Origin: Delphinus delphis
Taxonomy: Eukaryota; Chordata; Mammalia; Artiodactyla; Delphinidae
Assembly (NCBI RefSeq): GCF_949987515.2
Contig: NC_082698.1
Span: forward strand, 5,556,455-5,620,454
DNA length: 64,000 nt
Direction of reading: 5' to 3'
In this document: in pieces, positions 1 to 9,812 of the stretch
Layout of the letters: each line of letters opens with the position of its first letter
How positions within the stretch are numbered: the stretch's first letter is position 1
Position numbers and translations under genes: made by a program
The notes under the pieces: model-generated
Told to the model about the DNA's origin: nothing
What the model saw: the letters and a program-made list of their open reading frames with translations, nothing else
The model's database searches: none

Positions 1-832
1 ACTCAAAATATCCAAATCAAGTGCTGAAAATCATTTGCACCAGCTTTGTTTACGTGAGTCGCTTTGACGTTTGGGTTCCACATAAGTTAAGCAAGAAAAA
101 CCTTCTTGACCGTAGTTCCACATGCGATTCTCTACTGAAATGTAATGAAAACGTTCCATTTTTAAAACAAATTGTGACGGGCAATGAAAAGTGGATACTG
201 TACAATAATGTGGAATGGAAGAGACTGTGGGGCAAGTGAAATGAGCCACCACCAACCACTCCAAAGACGGGTCTTCATCCAAAGAAGGTGATGTTGTGTA
301 TATGGTGGGTTTAGAAGGGAGTCCTCTATTATGAGCTCCTTCTGGAAAACCAAATGATTAATTCAAACAAGTACTGCTCTCAATTAGACCAACTGAAAGT
401 GGCGCTCGACGAAAAGCATGCAGAATTCGTCAACAGAAAACGCATAATCTTCCACCAGTGTTAACGCAAGACCACATGTTTCTTTGATGACCAGGCAAAA
501 ACTGTTACAGCTTGGCTGGGAAGTTCTGATTCATCTGTCATATTTGCCAGGTATTGCACCTTCGGATTTTCATTTATTTCGGTCTTTACAAAATTCTATT
601 AATGGAAAAAATTTCAGTTCCCTGGAAGACTGTAAAAGGCACCTGGAACAGTTCTTTGTCAAAAAGATAAAAAGTTTTGGGAAGATGGAATTATGAAGTT
701 CCCTGAAAAATGGCAGAAGGTAGTGGAACAAAAGGGTGAATATGTAGTTCAATCAAGTTCTTGGTGAAAATGAAAAATGTGCTTTTTATTTTTACTTAAA
801 AAAACGGAAGGCTCTTTTTGGCCCCCCCCAAT
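1..832 (+). pseudogene. Mariner-family DNA transposon, 3' part, dead transposase
   Basis: This is the C-terminal half of a mariner (DD34D) transposase gene plus its 3' terminal repeat; the window starts inside it, so the 5' end lies outside. Frame pieces at about 21-239 and 484-696 read as mariner catalytic domain. The first catalytic Asp in the T-G-D-E-K-W block is Asn here (near 178-195). The second, in the H-Q-D-N block near 452-470, is lost together with a one-base shift and a stop. The third, in A-P-S-D (near 558), is kept. The 3' repeat ends near 830 and is followed by a TA duplication. It cannot encode an active enzyme. Its host site is the antisense L1 that begins at 834. Confidence 0.88.
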
Positions 833-833
833 A

Positions 834-1395
834 TATACATAACACATCCTTTTCCATTCAGCTGTTGATATTTAGGTTGTTTCCACATCTTGGCTATTGT
901 AAATAGTGCTGCAATGAACATTAGGGTGCATTGATCTTTTTGAATTATGGTTTTCTCTGGATATATGCCCAGGAGTGGGATTGCTGGATCATATATCAGC
1001 TCTATTTTTAGTTTTCTGAGGGACCTCCATACTGTTTTTCCATAGTGGCTATACCAATTTACATTCCCACCAACAGTGTAGGAGGGTTCCCTTTTCTCCA
1101 TACCCTCTCCAGCATTTATTATTTGTAGACTTTTTAACGATGGTTATTCTGACCACTGTGAGGTGGTACCTCATTGTAGTTTTGATTTGCATTTCTCTAA
1201 TAATTAGCGACATTGAGCATGTTTTCAGATACCTATTAGCCATCTGTATGCCTTCCTTGGAGAAATGTCTATTTAGGGCTTCTGCCCATTTTTTGATTGG
1301 GTTGTTTGTTTTTTTGTTATTGAGTTGTATGAGCTGTTTGTATATTTTGGAAATTAAGCCCTTGTCAGTTGCATCCTTTCAAAGGCGTTTCTTAT
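834..1395 (-). mobile_element. L1 fragment, end of ORF2
   Basis: Read on the minus strand, this encodes the C-terminal region of L1 ORF2. The frame at 796-1101 carries the typical L-L-G-I-Y-P-E-K and M-F-I-A-A-L-F-T-I-A blocks. Similarity stops near 1395 on the 5' side and abruptly at 834, where the mariner was inserted. The rest of this L1 probably continues beyond the left edge of the window, on the other side of the mariner. Confidence 0.85.
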
Positions 1396-2296
1396 ATAGC
1401 CGTTCATAGCCAGTGCTACCACCATGAACTGTTATGATGCCAACTAAGAGCAATTTTGAAAATGGATATTTTAATGAGCTTCTGCAGCCTCAACTCAGAT
1501 AAGCACATAGGAAACAGAGACAATAAAGCCCCATTATTACCTTGTTTGAACTCCAGCTGTGTGGGAACCACTAGGTGGGAAGGAAGCATTGAGATACCTG
1601 AAGGCGTCTGCGCTGTGTTCCGATGTTAGAAACTCAGCTTCCCGGAGCAGCCCTGGCCGGTTTCCTTTCTGTATCAGTTCCTGGGCTCTCCCAGGTGGTT
1701 CTGCATCTGTCCTCTCCTTGGCAGGGCAAGAGGGCTGTGCCCGGCTGGTGATGTTTGTCTTGGGGGCTGGAGCGGTCTTGGCACGCGTGCTCTGTGTTTG
1801 CTGCTGTGGCTTCTGGAGACTTGAGTGCTTTACGTATGCCCACATCCCCTGTCTCCCACACCCCGATTTATTCCTCCTGCGAGGAAAGCGTCTTTAATGG
1901 CATTGTGCAGAGGAGCAGACTTGGCTCTAAGGGATGAAGGAACTTGTTGAGGTCATGTGCCCATCATAACAACGCAGCGATCTGGAGCCAAGCTGGTCAG
2001 ACACCATCTGCTTTCCAGTGGGCTAAGCCTCCTGTCAGGGGGTACTTTGTGGAGGAGACAAGTCACAAAAGGTACCTGGGCTTCCAGGTAATCAAGGAGA
2101 AAGTGGGGGAGACTGAGAGGGCTTCTGGAGGACTGGAGGTGCTGGTGTCAGATAAAAGGAATCTGGACTGAAGTACAGAGAAACTTTGTTTAAAAGGATT
2201 ATTGCAGTAGGGGGAGGGGACTACTATTTTAATAAGGACACTTGACCATGAAACTGCAAGCTCTTCAAGGTCAGGCAGAAAAGGCATTTTCTTTCT
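1396..2296. other. Single-copy DNA, no gene seen
   Basis: Overlapping frames of 60-112 codons occur on both strands around 1540-1940, but none resembles a protein I know and they overlap each other. I see no clear repeat. Confidence 0.5.
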
Positions 2297-2738
2297 TTTC
2301 TTTTCTTTTTCTTTTTTAAATTGAAGTATAGCTGATTTACACTGTTTTAGGTATAGAGTAAAGTGATTCAGTTATATATGTATATATACATATACATGTG
2401 TGTATATATATATATATATTCTTTTCCATTATAGGTTTTACAAGATATTGAATATAGTTCCCTGTGCTCTACAGTAGGTGCTTGTTTATTTTATATATAG
2501 TAGTGTGTACCTGTTAATCCCAAATTCCTGATTTACCCCTCCCCATCTTTCCCCTTTGGTAACCATAAATTTGTTTTCTAGTCTGTGAGTCTGTTTCTAT
2601 TTTGTAAATAAGTTCATTTGTACCACATTTTTAGATTCCACATATAAGTGATATCATAGGAGATTTGTCTTTCTCTGACTTACTCCACTTAGTATGATAG
2701 TTTCTAGGTCCATCCACGTTGCAAGGGATTTTCCTTTA
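2297..2738 (-). mobile_element. L1 3'-end fragment
   Basis: This is the 3' untranslated region of a cetartiodactyl-type L1, antisense, with its 3' end at the left (T-rich run then the GAAGTATAGCTGATTTACA motif near 2324). It stops at about 2738, so the copy is strongly 5'-truncated. A TA/TG microsatellite lies inside. Confidence 0.85.
2377..2420. repeat. (TA/TG)n microsatellite
   Basis: An alternating TA, CA and TG run within the L1 3' UTR, at the place where other copies of this L1 family also carry CA/TA runs (12.43 and 40.35 kb). Confidence 0.85.
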
Positions 2739-3039
2739 TAGGGTGGAGTCAGCGGGCTAGAAAGCACCAGGGATGGGGCAGCGGGAGGAGTGCGTGATCA
2801 GACAGCGGACGGGGCATGCTTGGCTCTGACGTCAGCTGATTCTGTTAGGAAAGTTTTGGTCATTGTTCCAGTGCCCGAGGACCAGTTCAGGGGCTCTGGG
2901 GAAGGGGCTCCGAGCCTGATGAAACTTTGGCCAAGTTAGCAGGCATTTTGTCCAGATTGGTCAGTGGACACAGCCAGTTCAGCCAATCATTTATGAGACA
3001 AAAAATGGGAATTGGGGGTCTGTGTCCGGCTTTCTTATG
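2739..3039. other. Single-copy DNA
   Basis: Moderately GC-rich sequence without recognisable repeat or coding signal. Confidence 0.45.
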
Positions 3040-3218
3040 GGTAAACAAGGGCGGGGCGGGGGCACCTGTGATTCTGACCTAAGCCCTGTGGCGAAGGGCA
3101 GTTCTCTGCAGTTGGCTGTTCGCTGGAACAAAAAAGGCAGGGACAGGGTTTAACCATCTCTGTTTTCCAGAGCAGGGGGCTTGGGAAAGTTCGACATCAC
3201 CAGCAGAAACAGGAGCAG

Positions 3219-3233
3219 GCAGCAGAGGGCAGT
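3219..3233 (+). promoter_or_regulatory. CTCF-like motif (weaker)
   Basis: GCAGCAGAGGGCAGT resembles the CTCF core but has G where the first core C is usual. It lies in the CpG-rich patch. Sequence match only. Confidence 0.3.
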
Positions 3234-3339
3234 CGGCGGCAGAGGGGAGGGTCGCTTATGAGCCAGGCGCGGAGGCCAGCAAACCAGGCCCCAGGCCGGG
3301 GGCGGGGCGGCGGTGGGTGCAGTGGCCGGGCAGCCGTCC

Positions 3340-3401
3340 TTGCACGCACACGTGGTGTGGTTGCACGCACGTGGTGTCACCCTTGCACGCACGCGTGGCG
3401 T
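3340..3401 (+). repeat. Three-copy E-box repeat
   Basis: Three imperfect copies of TTGCACGCACGTGGTGT (near 3340, 3361 and 3383). Copies one and two contain CACGTG, the binding core of USF/MYC/HIF-class factors; copy three has CACGCGTG instead. Confidence 0.7.
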
Positions 3402-3510
3402 CGTCGGCCGGGCCCCTGACTTTCAGGAGCTCTTCCCTCCAGGACAGTCAGTCCCAGCAGGAGGAAGGACCTTACCAGACAGACTCCTCGCGGGGCCTTT
3501 GGCTTGGCGC

Positions 3511-4309
3511 TAATCCAGGCAAGAAGCTTTGGGCTTTGAAGCTGGATGGCTTTGAGGCACCGACCCTTGAAAGTGAGGACCTAGAAGAAAGCCAGAAAGG
3601 TTTGGTGGGTGAGATCACATTCCGGGCCTGCTCAGGATTCTTCATCTCCCTTGTCACCACACCTGAGGGTGGAGATCAACGTTTGGCACTAACAAGGCAG
3701 AAGGCACTGGGTCTGTTTGCTAAGTTGCGTTTCGGTTAGAAGCATGTGCTGAACTATAATTTTCTATCACACCGGTTGGTCTTTGCCTTGCAAGATCCGT
3801 TTAATTATCTTTGCTTAAAACCTACAGGGTGTAAATGGAAGCGTCTGTAGAGGAAGACGCCTAAGAATATCACAGGTTTTGAGCAAAAAACCAATTTCCA
3901 TTGTTTTGGTCGACAAAGAAAGATTTCCGGGGCTCCTTTTGAGCGCAAGCTGGCTGGGGACATGGGTGTGGCGCTCGTGGGACGCCTTGGTGGTGGTGGG
4001 GCCTCCTGCACTGTGGAGCTGCTGGTTTTAGGCGCTCCAGCAAGGAGGCAAAGCCGGAGATCTTCCTGCTTCCAGCCTCATGGGCGTCTGGTCTGGGCAG
4101 TGGGGACATCCTGGGACGTGGCAGGGAGGGTCCAACCTCCAGCTTCCCTATTTGTCGAGTCCCAGCTCCATGGATTCTGTGCTGGCCTTGGAATTTGTTT
4201 CTTTCACCATTGAACAGTCATTGCATGGAAGACAGAACTTTATTTTAACTGTGATAATTCCGTAGGGAGGCACTACTATGATCTGCCGTTTATAGATACC
4301 CCCAAAATG
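3511..4309. other. Single-copy DNA
   Basis: GC content falls away from the CpG-rich patch. Several 60-85 codon frames overlap on both strands and none is recognisable. Confidence 0.45.
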
Positions 4310-4398
4310 CAGACTCTGTGAGGGCAGGGATTTTTGTCTGTTTTAGTCACTTTTCTATTCCCAGCACCCCCTAAAATACCTGGCGCTGTGTAGGTGAC
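4310..4398 (+). repeat. L2 3'-end fragment
   Basis: The order CTCTGTGAGGGCAGGGA, then a C-C-C-A-G-C-A run and C-C-T-G-G-C, matches the 3' end of the ancient LINE L2 in sense orientation. Confidence 0.65.
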
Positions 4399-4964
4399 GT
4401 GTCTAAGCGCAGAGTTTAGACCCGGCGCCTCTTTCTCTTTCTGTCTGTCACGTTGGATGACTCTGTCATGATCACTCCCACTTTCTGTAAGAGTAGTTGA
4501 GTGGCTCTCTCAGAGAGAGAGTGGATCACATGTGTTTTATGAGCCCCTCCAGGTGGATTCTATGACTCTGAAGAATCACATCTAAAGTGGGGAGCCCACT
4601 GGGAATTATTTTCCTCTGATCTTTGGGTAGAACTTTTTGCACAGTTGGCCTCGGAAGTTGGGCAGGGAACTTCCTAGCTTTCCTCGGAGTGACCAGACAG
4701 TTCTGGCCCATCCTGGCTGCCCACACACTCCTCAAAGGCTGCCCAGGGGCCGAGGTCCTCTGTCAGTGGGGAGCAGATGGGTGTTCGCAGCGGTCCTGGC
4801 CCTGGCCTTTCCCAGCTTGCCTGATGCTCCTTGGGCTTGGGCAGTGCCCTCTATGCCCACTCATGCCCTGGGCTGAGACCTGGGCCTCCTCTGATTTCTG
4901 CTCGCCACGTTCATTCCCCACATGAAACCCCATTTGCGCGTTGAGCCATGCCTACCTGGAGCCC
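4399..4964. other. Single-copy DNA
   Basis: Only a short CTCTCTCAGAGAGAGAG inverted run near 4505 stands out. The 100-codon frame at 4623-4925 is not recognised and overlaps another frame. Confidence 0.45.
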
Positions 4965-5384
4965 AGATGCCCTTCAAAACCCAAGTCAAGTCTTGCTGCT
5001 TCTTGAAGCCTTCTCCTTGACCTTCTACTGACCTCTTATTTCTTCTTTTTTTCTCTTTACTTATTGCCTGGACCCAATCATTTTCACCTCCTTCCATTGC
5101 ATCTTATTTTCTCTTATTCCCTATTGTGCTTTAGCTGTGTATTCTAACACCATGTGTAGGTGGACATAAAATCCTCTTGGCTTGGTGAGGTCACTGCCCA
5201 CTCCCTGGGAGACGTCAAGACTTCTGCTGTGCAGAGACCCAACTCTTTCTTCTTGGCTTGTGGACATGATGGTGGCCTCCACCAGACTGGTTTCCTTAAA
5301 GTGGGCACAGTTTATAATTTTTCCTGATTGCACCAGTGTCAGACAGGTGTCTGGCACGTAACAGATGCTTAAATCAACATTTCT
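4965..5384 (+). repeat. L2 copy, split by a SINE
   Basis: The part near 4970-5030 (CAAAACCCAAGTCAAGTCTT and GAAGCCTTCTCCTTGACC) resembles the L2 3' region, and 5340-5384 resembles the L2 end. The end is interrupted by the CHR SINE and resumes at 5598. Confidence 0.5.
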
Positions 5385-5596
5385 TTTTTTTTTTTTTTTT
5401 TTTAACGTTACGCGGGCCTCTCACTGTTGTGGCCTCTCCTGTTGCGGAGCACAGGCTCCGGACGCGCAGGCTCAGCGGCCATGGCTCACGGGCCCAGCTG
5501 CTCCGCGGCATGTGGGAACCTCCCAGACCGGGGCACGAACCCACGTCCCCTGCATCGGCAGGCGGACTCTCAACCACTGTGCCACCAGAGAAGCCC
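5385..5596 (-). mobile_element. CHR SINE, short form
   Basis: A minus-strand tRNA-Glu-derived SINE: poly-T at the left (its A tail), then the body, with the tRNA-like head ending near 5596. The 16-bp duplication TTAAATCAACATTTCT flanks it at 5369-5384 and 5598-5613 without mismatch, which suggests a fairly recent insertion. It sits in an L2 end. Confidence 0.93.
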
Positions 5597-5968
5597 CTTA
5601 AATCAACATTTCTGGTGTGAAACGAGAAGTTCCCACCTAAAGTGGACACTCTTTAAGCAAGGGGGCTATTCCCAAGACCCCTTTGAGCTTGGACTGATGC
5701 CCAGGAGAGATGATTTGAACTGGCCTCTGGCTGGTAGGCGGGGGGGTTGGGGGGGAGTGTAAGGCTCAAGGAAAGGGTGGGCCACGTGTTTGGGGCAGAG
5801 CCCTGCGGTGTGTTGGGAGTGTCCCCCTGACTGGTGGGGCCCTGAGGCCTTGGCACTGCCCATCTCTATGGAGCAGAAAGAGTTCACAGGGAGGGGACTG
5901 CATTATTCACTTGTCAGTGTTGAGATTGACGGGCTAATGGGTGCCAATCCCGTTACCTGCCTGAGTTC

Positions 5969-6037
5969 AGAAGAGAGAGGGAAAGACAGAGAGGACAGGG
6001 AGAGACCGAGACAGGGAGAGACAGGGAGGGAGAGAGA
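5969..6037 (+). repeat. GA-rich purine tract
   Basis: Imperfect GAGA and GACAGG runs, almost all purine on the plus strand. Such tracts can form triplex DNA and bind GAGA-type factors. Confidence 0.75.
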
Positions 6038-6324
6038 CCCTTCATGGGAGGAATCAAGCAAACAGCAATGAACACATCCCGTTTCCAGATGAAGAGTCAG
6101 TAAGAGGACAGACCCAGGTGTGTGGCCACACGGGGCTCCCCACATCGATAGTATGGACATCCTCTGGCCCTCGCCCCACCCCAGGGCTATAGCTGCCCTG
6201 TGAAACTCACTTTCTCAGAAAGCAAAGCATACAAGATAGCAGGTGGCCCAGTGCCTCCTCTGTCTGCACTGGCTGGGGACTCAGACCTTTCAGCCACTCC
6301 AGCAGGACTACCTGGGCTGCTTGC

Positions 6325-6339
6325 CCAGCAGGGGGCCAC
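6325..6339 (+). promoter_or_regulatory. CTCF-like motif
   Basis: CCAGCAGGGGGCCAC fits the CTCF core (C-C-A-G/C-N-A-G-G-G-G-G-C), plus orientation, in otherwise single-copy DNA. This is a motif match only; occupancy is unknown. Confidence 0.55.
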
Positions 6340-6369
6340 CTCTTTGAGGGACTAGGTGCATACACTTGG

Positions 6370-7000
6370 GCACTGTGCAGCTCTGGTGACCATCCTGGCC
6401 TTGCCATCAACTGCCTGGAGGCCTCAGGAAAGTGCCTCAACTTTTCTGGGCCTCACCTTCCTCATCTGTAAAATGGGGATGCAGGTATCCCCCACTTTTG
6501 GAAAGTTCACTTAATGCTTTGTTTTTATGAAAGAGCTTTACTAGTACTTGTTTTTGCCAACTGAAAGAAACTGGAAGAAGATTTTCACTTTTACAAAAAA
6601 AGGTGAAAAGCAAAAATTGTGAAAGTTGTGTTCAGAGTTTGTTTTGCAGCAGTCACTTTAGGGGCAGTGGACCCGCCAAGTTCCTTCCCCAGGACTACAC
6701 TCAGCATCTCAGCTTCAGGTCCCCAGAGCTTTGAACTGTGTCTGTGAGCACCTGTGCTCTATCTCAATTTATTTTGTACACCTGTTAGCAAGATGTGTCC
6801 TAAGGTAATTGTTTCTTCCCTTTATGCTGTTTCAGTTACAGGAGCTTTCATAGGAATGCTCTGCTGTTGGACAGCGGGGGAACCTGTAGCTCCGTTTCCT
6901 CCTTTAGAGGCTGTTGTGAGGATTAGATGAAACAATGCACATAAGATGCTTAGCCCAGGGCTGGCACGAGGTAAGCGCTCAGCAAACACTATTGACTACT
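6370..7000 (+). repeat. MIR SINE split in two
   Basis: The left half (to 6481) has the MIR core and its CCTCATCTGTAAAATGGGGA motif. The right half (6889-7000) continues with the GTTGTGAGGATTAGATGA motif and the MIR end. The gap is filled by a DNA transposon at 6482-6886. MIRs are ancient mammalian tRNA-derived SINEs mobilised by L2. Confidence 0.85.
6482..6886. mobile_element. Non-autonomous Tc1/pogo-like DNA transposon
   Basis: A 405-bp insertion bounded by CAGGTATCCCCCACTTTT at the left and an inverted match (reverse complement CAGGTTCCCCCGCTG) at the right. TA follows the right end; the left flank has TG, a likely decayed TA. It has no transposase frame, so it must have been moved in trans. 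I recognise the type but not the exact family. Confidence 0.65.
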
Positions 7001-7004
7001 TCTA

Positions 7005-7984
7005 TTTTTTGAAAATAATGGTGTTAAGCTGTGTCACCTCTCAGTGATGCCCAAGGCTCCCATTATCATGTTTTTTAGACATTGGATTTCAAAAGTCCTT
7101 TCCAATTCTCATATTCTGTGGCTTGCTCTGACTCTGTTCAGTTATGAACACTTAGCAGAAATGAAGAACAACCTTCTCATTTGGCATGAATTTGAAGAGC
7201 ATGGAATCTCTTAGCTCTCTGCTCTCTGGGACAAGCCAGCTCCACACTCAGCCCTCCCCCAGCTTCCCGGAGGACCAGAGGTCCTTACCCAGGAGAGGTT
7301 CACTGGCTTGTTTGTACCATCTCTGAAGCCCACGTCCTGTTCCCACCGTGGTTCACTGCCCGCGCCTTACTGCGTACAAGCTAACATCTAATCTGCTTTC
7401 ATTGCTTGATTTCTTTGGCAATTTTAAGCATCTCATTCCCTGTGACTTTATCTGTTTGGGATTATTTTTCCTATAGGTATTAACGGGCATTTATCCAGCA
7501 GGAATCTCATTTTCTTATTTTCTAGCTCTGTTTATAATCTCCTTAGGTCCATTCTTATTATTTGTCTTTCTTCTGTGATGTTCCTCAAACTGCCCAATTG
7601 AGTTATAAGGATGCCACAAATTAGCAGCACAATGTTTGAGATTCTATTTGCCCACCTCTGTGTGGGTTTAGCCAGCATGCATGCTTGGATCTTCATGTTC
7701 TGATGCAGCATTTTAAGAAGCAAACCACTCATTCTATTAAGATATTGTCTCCAGCCCATCCGATTCTTGAATAGTTCGGTATGAGTCTGCATCTTGCCTA
7801 TAATTGGATATAATGAAATCAGCTTATTTCAGAATCAAGTTAGATTAACCAATGATGTTATTATGATGGACATGTTGGTAGATTAAAACAAGCTTTTTAA
7901 TGTTTATTTTTGTAGATGTGTTGCCTGAATTTCAGAGTTCTGTGAGTTTTTTCAATTTTGACCTCTGCTTTCTATCTCTTTGAT
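7005..7984. other. Single-copy DNA
   Basis: AT content rises toward the right. The minus-strand 86-codon frame at 7532-7792 is not recognised. No repeat seen. Confidence 0.45.
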
Positions 7985-8159
7985 TTACAAAAAATGAACT
8001 TTTAAAAAACAGTTTTAAATTTACAGAATTATTGCCAAAATAGTACAGGGAGTTTTCATGTACCCCACATCAGTTCCCCTGTTATTGACATCTTATGTTA
8101 ATATATTTGTCACAATTCCTGCAACTAAGTTGATACATTATTACTGATTAAAGACCATA

Positions 8160-8293
8160 TTTTTTTTTTAATTTTTTATTTTTTGGCCACGCCTTGCTGC
8201 TTGTGGGATCTTAGTTCCCCTACCAGGGATTGAACCCACGTCCTCGGCAGTGAAAGCGTGGAGTCCTAACCACTGGACTGCCAGGGAATTCCC
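8160..8293 (-). mobile_element. tRNA-head-only SINE (CHR-1/Bov-tA-like)
   Basis: A short SINE: T-rich tail, TTTTGGCCACGCC body and a tRNA-like head ending in CCAGGGAATTCCC. Flanks AAGACCATA and AAGATCATA are its target duplication. Confidence 0.85.
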
Positions 8294-8443
8294 AAGATCA
8301 TAGTTTATTTAGATTTCCTTACTTTTTACCTAATGCCCTTTTTCTGTTTCTTAATTCCACCCAGGATCCCACATTACACTTGGTCATTTTGTCTCCTAAA
8401 AGCCCCCTTGTCTGTGGCAGTTTCTCAGACTTTCCCTGTTTTT

Positions 8444-8655
8444 TTTTTTTTTTTTTTTTTTTTTGCGGTACACGGGGCTCTCACTGTTGTGGCCTCTACC
8501 GTTGCGGAGCACAGGCTCTGGACGTGCAGGCCCAGCGGCCATGGCCCACGGGCCCAGCCACTCCACGGCATGTGGGATCTTCCCGGACCGGGGCACGAAC
8601 CCGCGTCCCCTGCATCGGCAGGCAGACTCTCAACCACTGCACCACCAGGGAAGCC
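8444..8655 (-). mobile_element. CHR SINE, short form
   Basis: Very similar to the copy at 5385. The direct repeat CAGACTTTCCCTGTTTTT (8426-8443 and 8656-8673) is its target duplication, inside the old L1 3' UTR. Confidence 0.93.
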
Positions 8656-9455
8656 CAGACTTTCCCTGTTTTTGATGACTTAAACAGTTTTGAAGATTAC
8701 CAGTCAGATATTTTCTAGAATGTCCTTCAATCAGGATTTGTCTGATGTTTTTCTCATGAGTGAATTGGATTCAAGGGGTCCTGGGGAGGAGGACCACAGA
8801 GGTAAGGTGCTATTCTCATCACATCATACCAAGGGTACCTCCTATTAATATGACTCATCACTTCCGGTGTTGACCTTGATCACCTGGCTGAGGCTGTGTT
8901 TGTCAGATCCCTCCACTATAAAGTTGTACTTCTGTTTCTCCCTTTCCCTACGGGTACTCTTTGGAAGAAAGTCACCAAAGAAAGCCCACACTTAAGGAGC
9001 AAGGAGTATGCCCCCCTTCCTTAAAGGTAGAGTGTATACATAAATCATGTGGAATTCTTCTGCATAGAAGATTTGCCTAATCTTTCTTATTTATTTACTT
9101 ATTTAATCATTTACATCAGCACGGACCCTACATATTCATTATATACTTTGAGTTATAATCCAATACTACTTTATTTATTTTATTCCACTGCTCAGAATTT
9201 TCCAGTTTGGCCATGGGGAGCTCTTTCAGTACTCCTTCAGTACTGCTTCTGTACTCCTTTAAAATATCCTCAGCTTTCTTTTTCTTTTTATACTTCCTTG
9301 CATTACAGGATGCTCCAGGCTCATCTTGTGTATTTCTTGTCCCAGTCTATAATCTCACCATTTGTCTAACTAGCCTGGATTTCTTTCACTGGAGAATGTC
9401 ATTAGAAACCAAGATCTAGTGCTTGTTGTGCTTGTTGCTACTAGGGTGTCATTTC

Positions 9456-9812
9456 TTTTTTAAATTTAAATTTATTTATTTATTTATTTTTGGCTGTGTT
9501 GGGTCTTCGTTGCTGCACGCGGGCTTTCTCTAGTTGTGGTGAGCAGGGGCTACTCTTCGTTGTGGTGCTTGGGCCTCTCATTGCAGTGGCTTCTCTTGTT
9601 GCGGAGCACGGGCTCTAGGCACGTGGACTTCAATAGTTGCAGCACATGAGCTCAGTAGTTTTGGCTCACAGGCTCTAGAGTGCAGGCTCAGTAGCTGTGG
9701 TGCACGGGCTTAGTTGCTCTGTGGCATGTGGGATCTTCCCCGACCAGGGCTCAAACCTGTGTCCCCTGCATTGGCAGGCAGATTCTTAACCACTGAGCCA
9801 CCAGGGAAGTCC
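9456..9812 (-). mobile_element. CHR SINE, long form
   Basis: The long form carries an extra 3' body (GGCTGTGTTGGGTCTTCGTT) after a (TTTA)n tail. Imperfect duplications TAGGGTGTCATTTC and TAGGCTGTAATTCC flank it, so it looks older than the copies at 5385 and 8444. Confidence 0.9.

Larger units (their letters stand above)
3040..3510. promoter_or_regulatory. Small CpG-rich, GC-box-rich patch
   Basis: CpG is common here, with roughly twenty CpGs between about 3220 and 3420, while the surrounding DNA is CpG-poor. GC boxes (GGGCGGGG type) lie near 3050 and 3300. A CTCF-like match (3219-3233) and a three-copy repeat with CACGTG E-boxes (3340-3401) are inside. This is the composition of a small CpG island and could mark a promoter or enhancer. 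A plus-strand frame of 140 codons (3317-3739) starts in it, but I do not recognise the product and GC-rich DNA makes such frames common. Confidence 0.5.
5621..6369. other. Single-copy DNA with a purine tract
   Basis: Contains G runs near 5740-5757, a GA-rich tract (5969-6037) and a CTCF-like motif (6325-6339). No coding region recognised. Confidence 0.5.

Noticed and set aside
3317..3739. 140-codon frame starting in the CpG-rich patch
   Set aside because: GC-rich DNA has few stop codons; no homology recognised, and no clear exon structure. The patch is kept as a regulatory candidate only.
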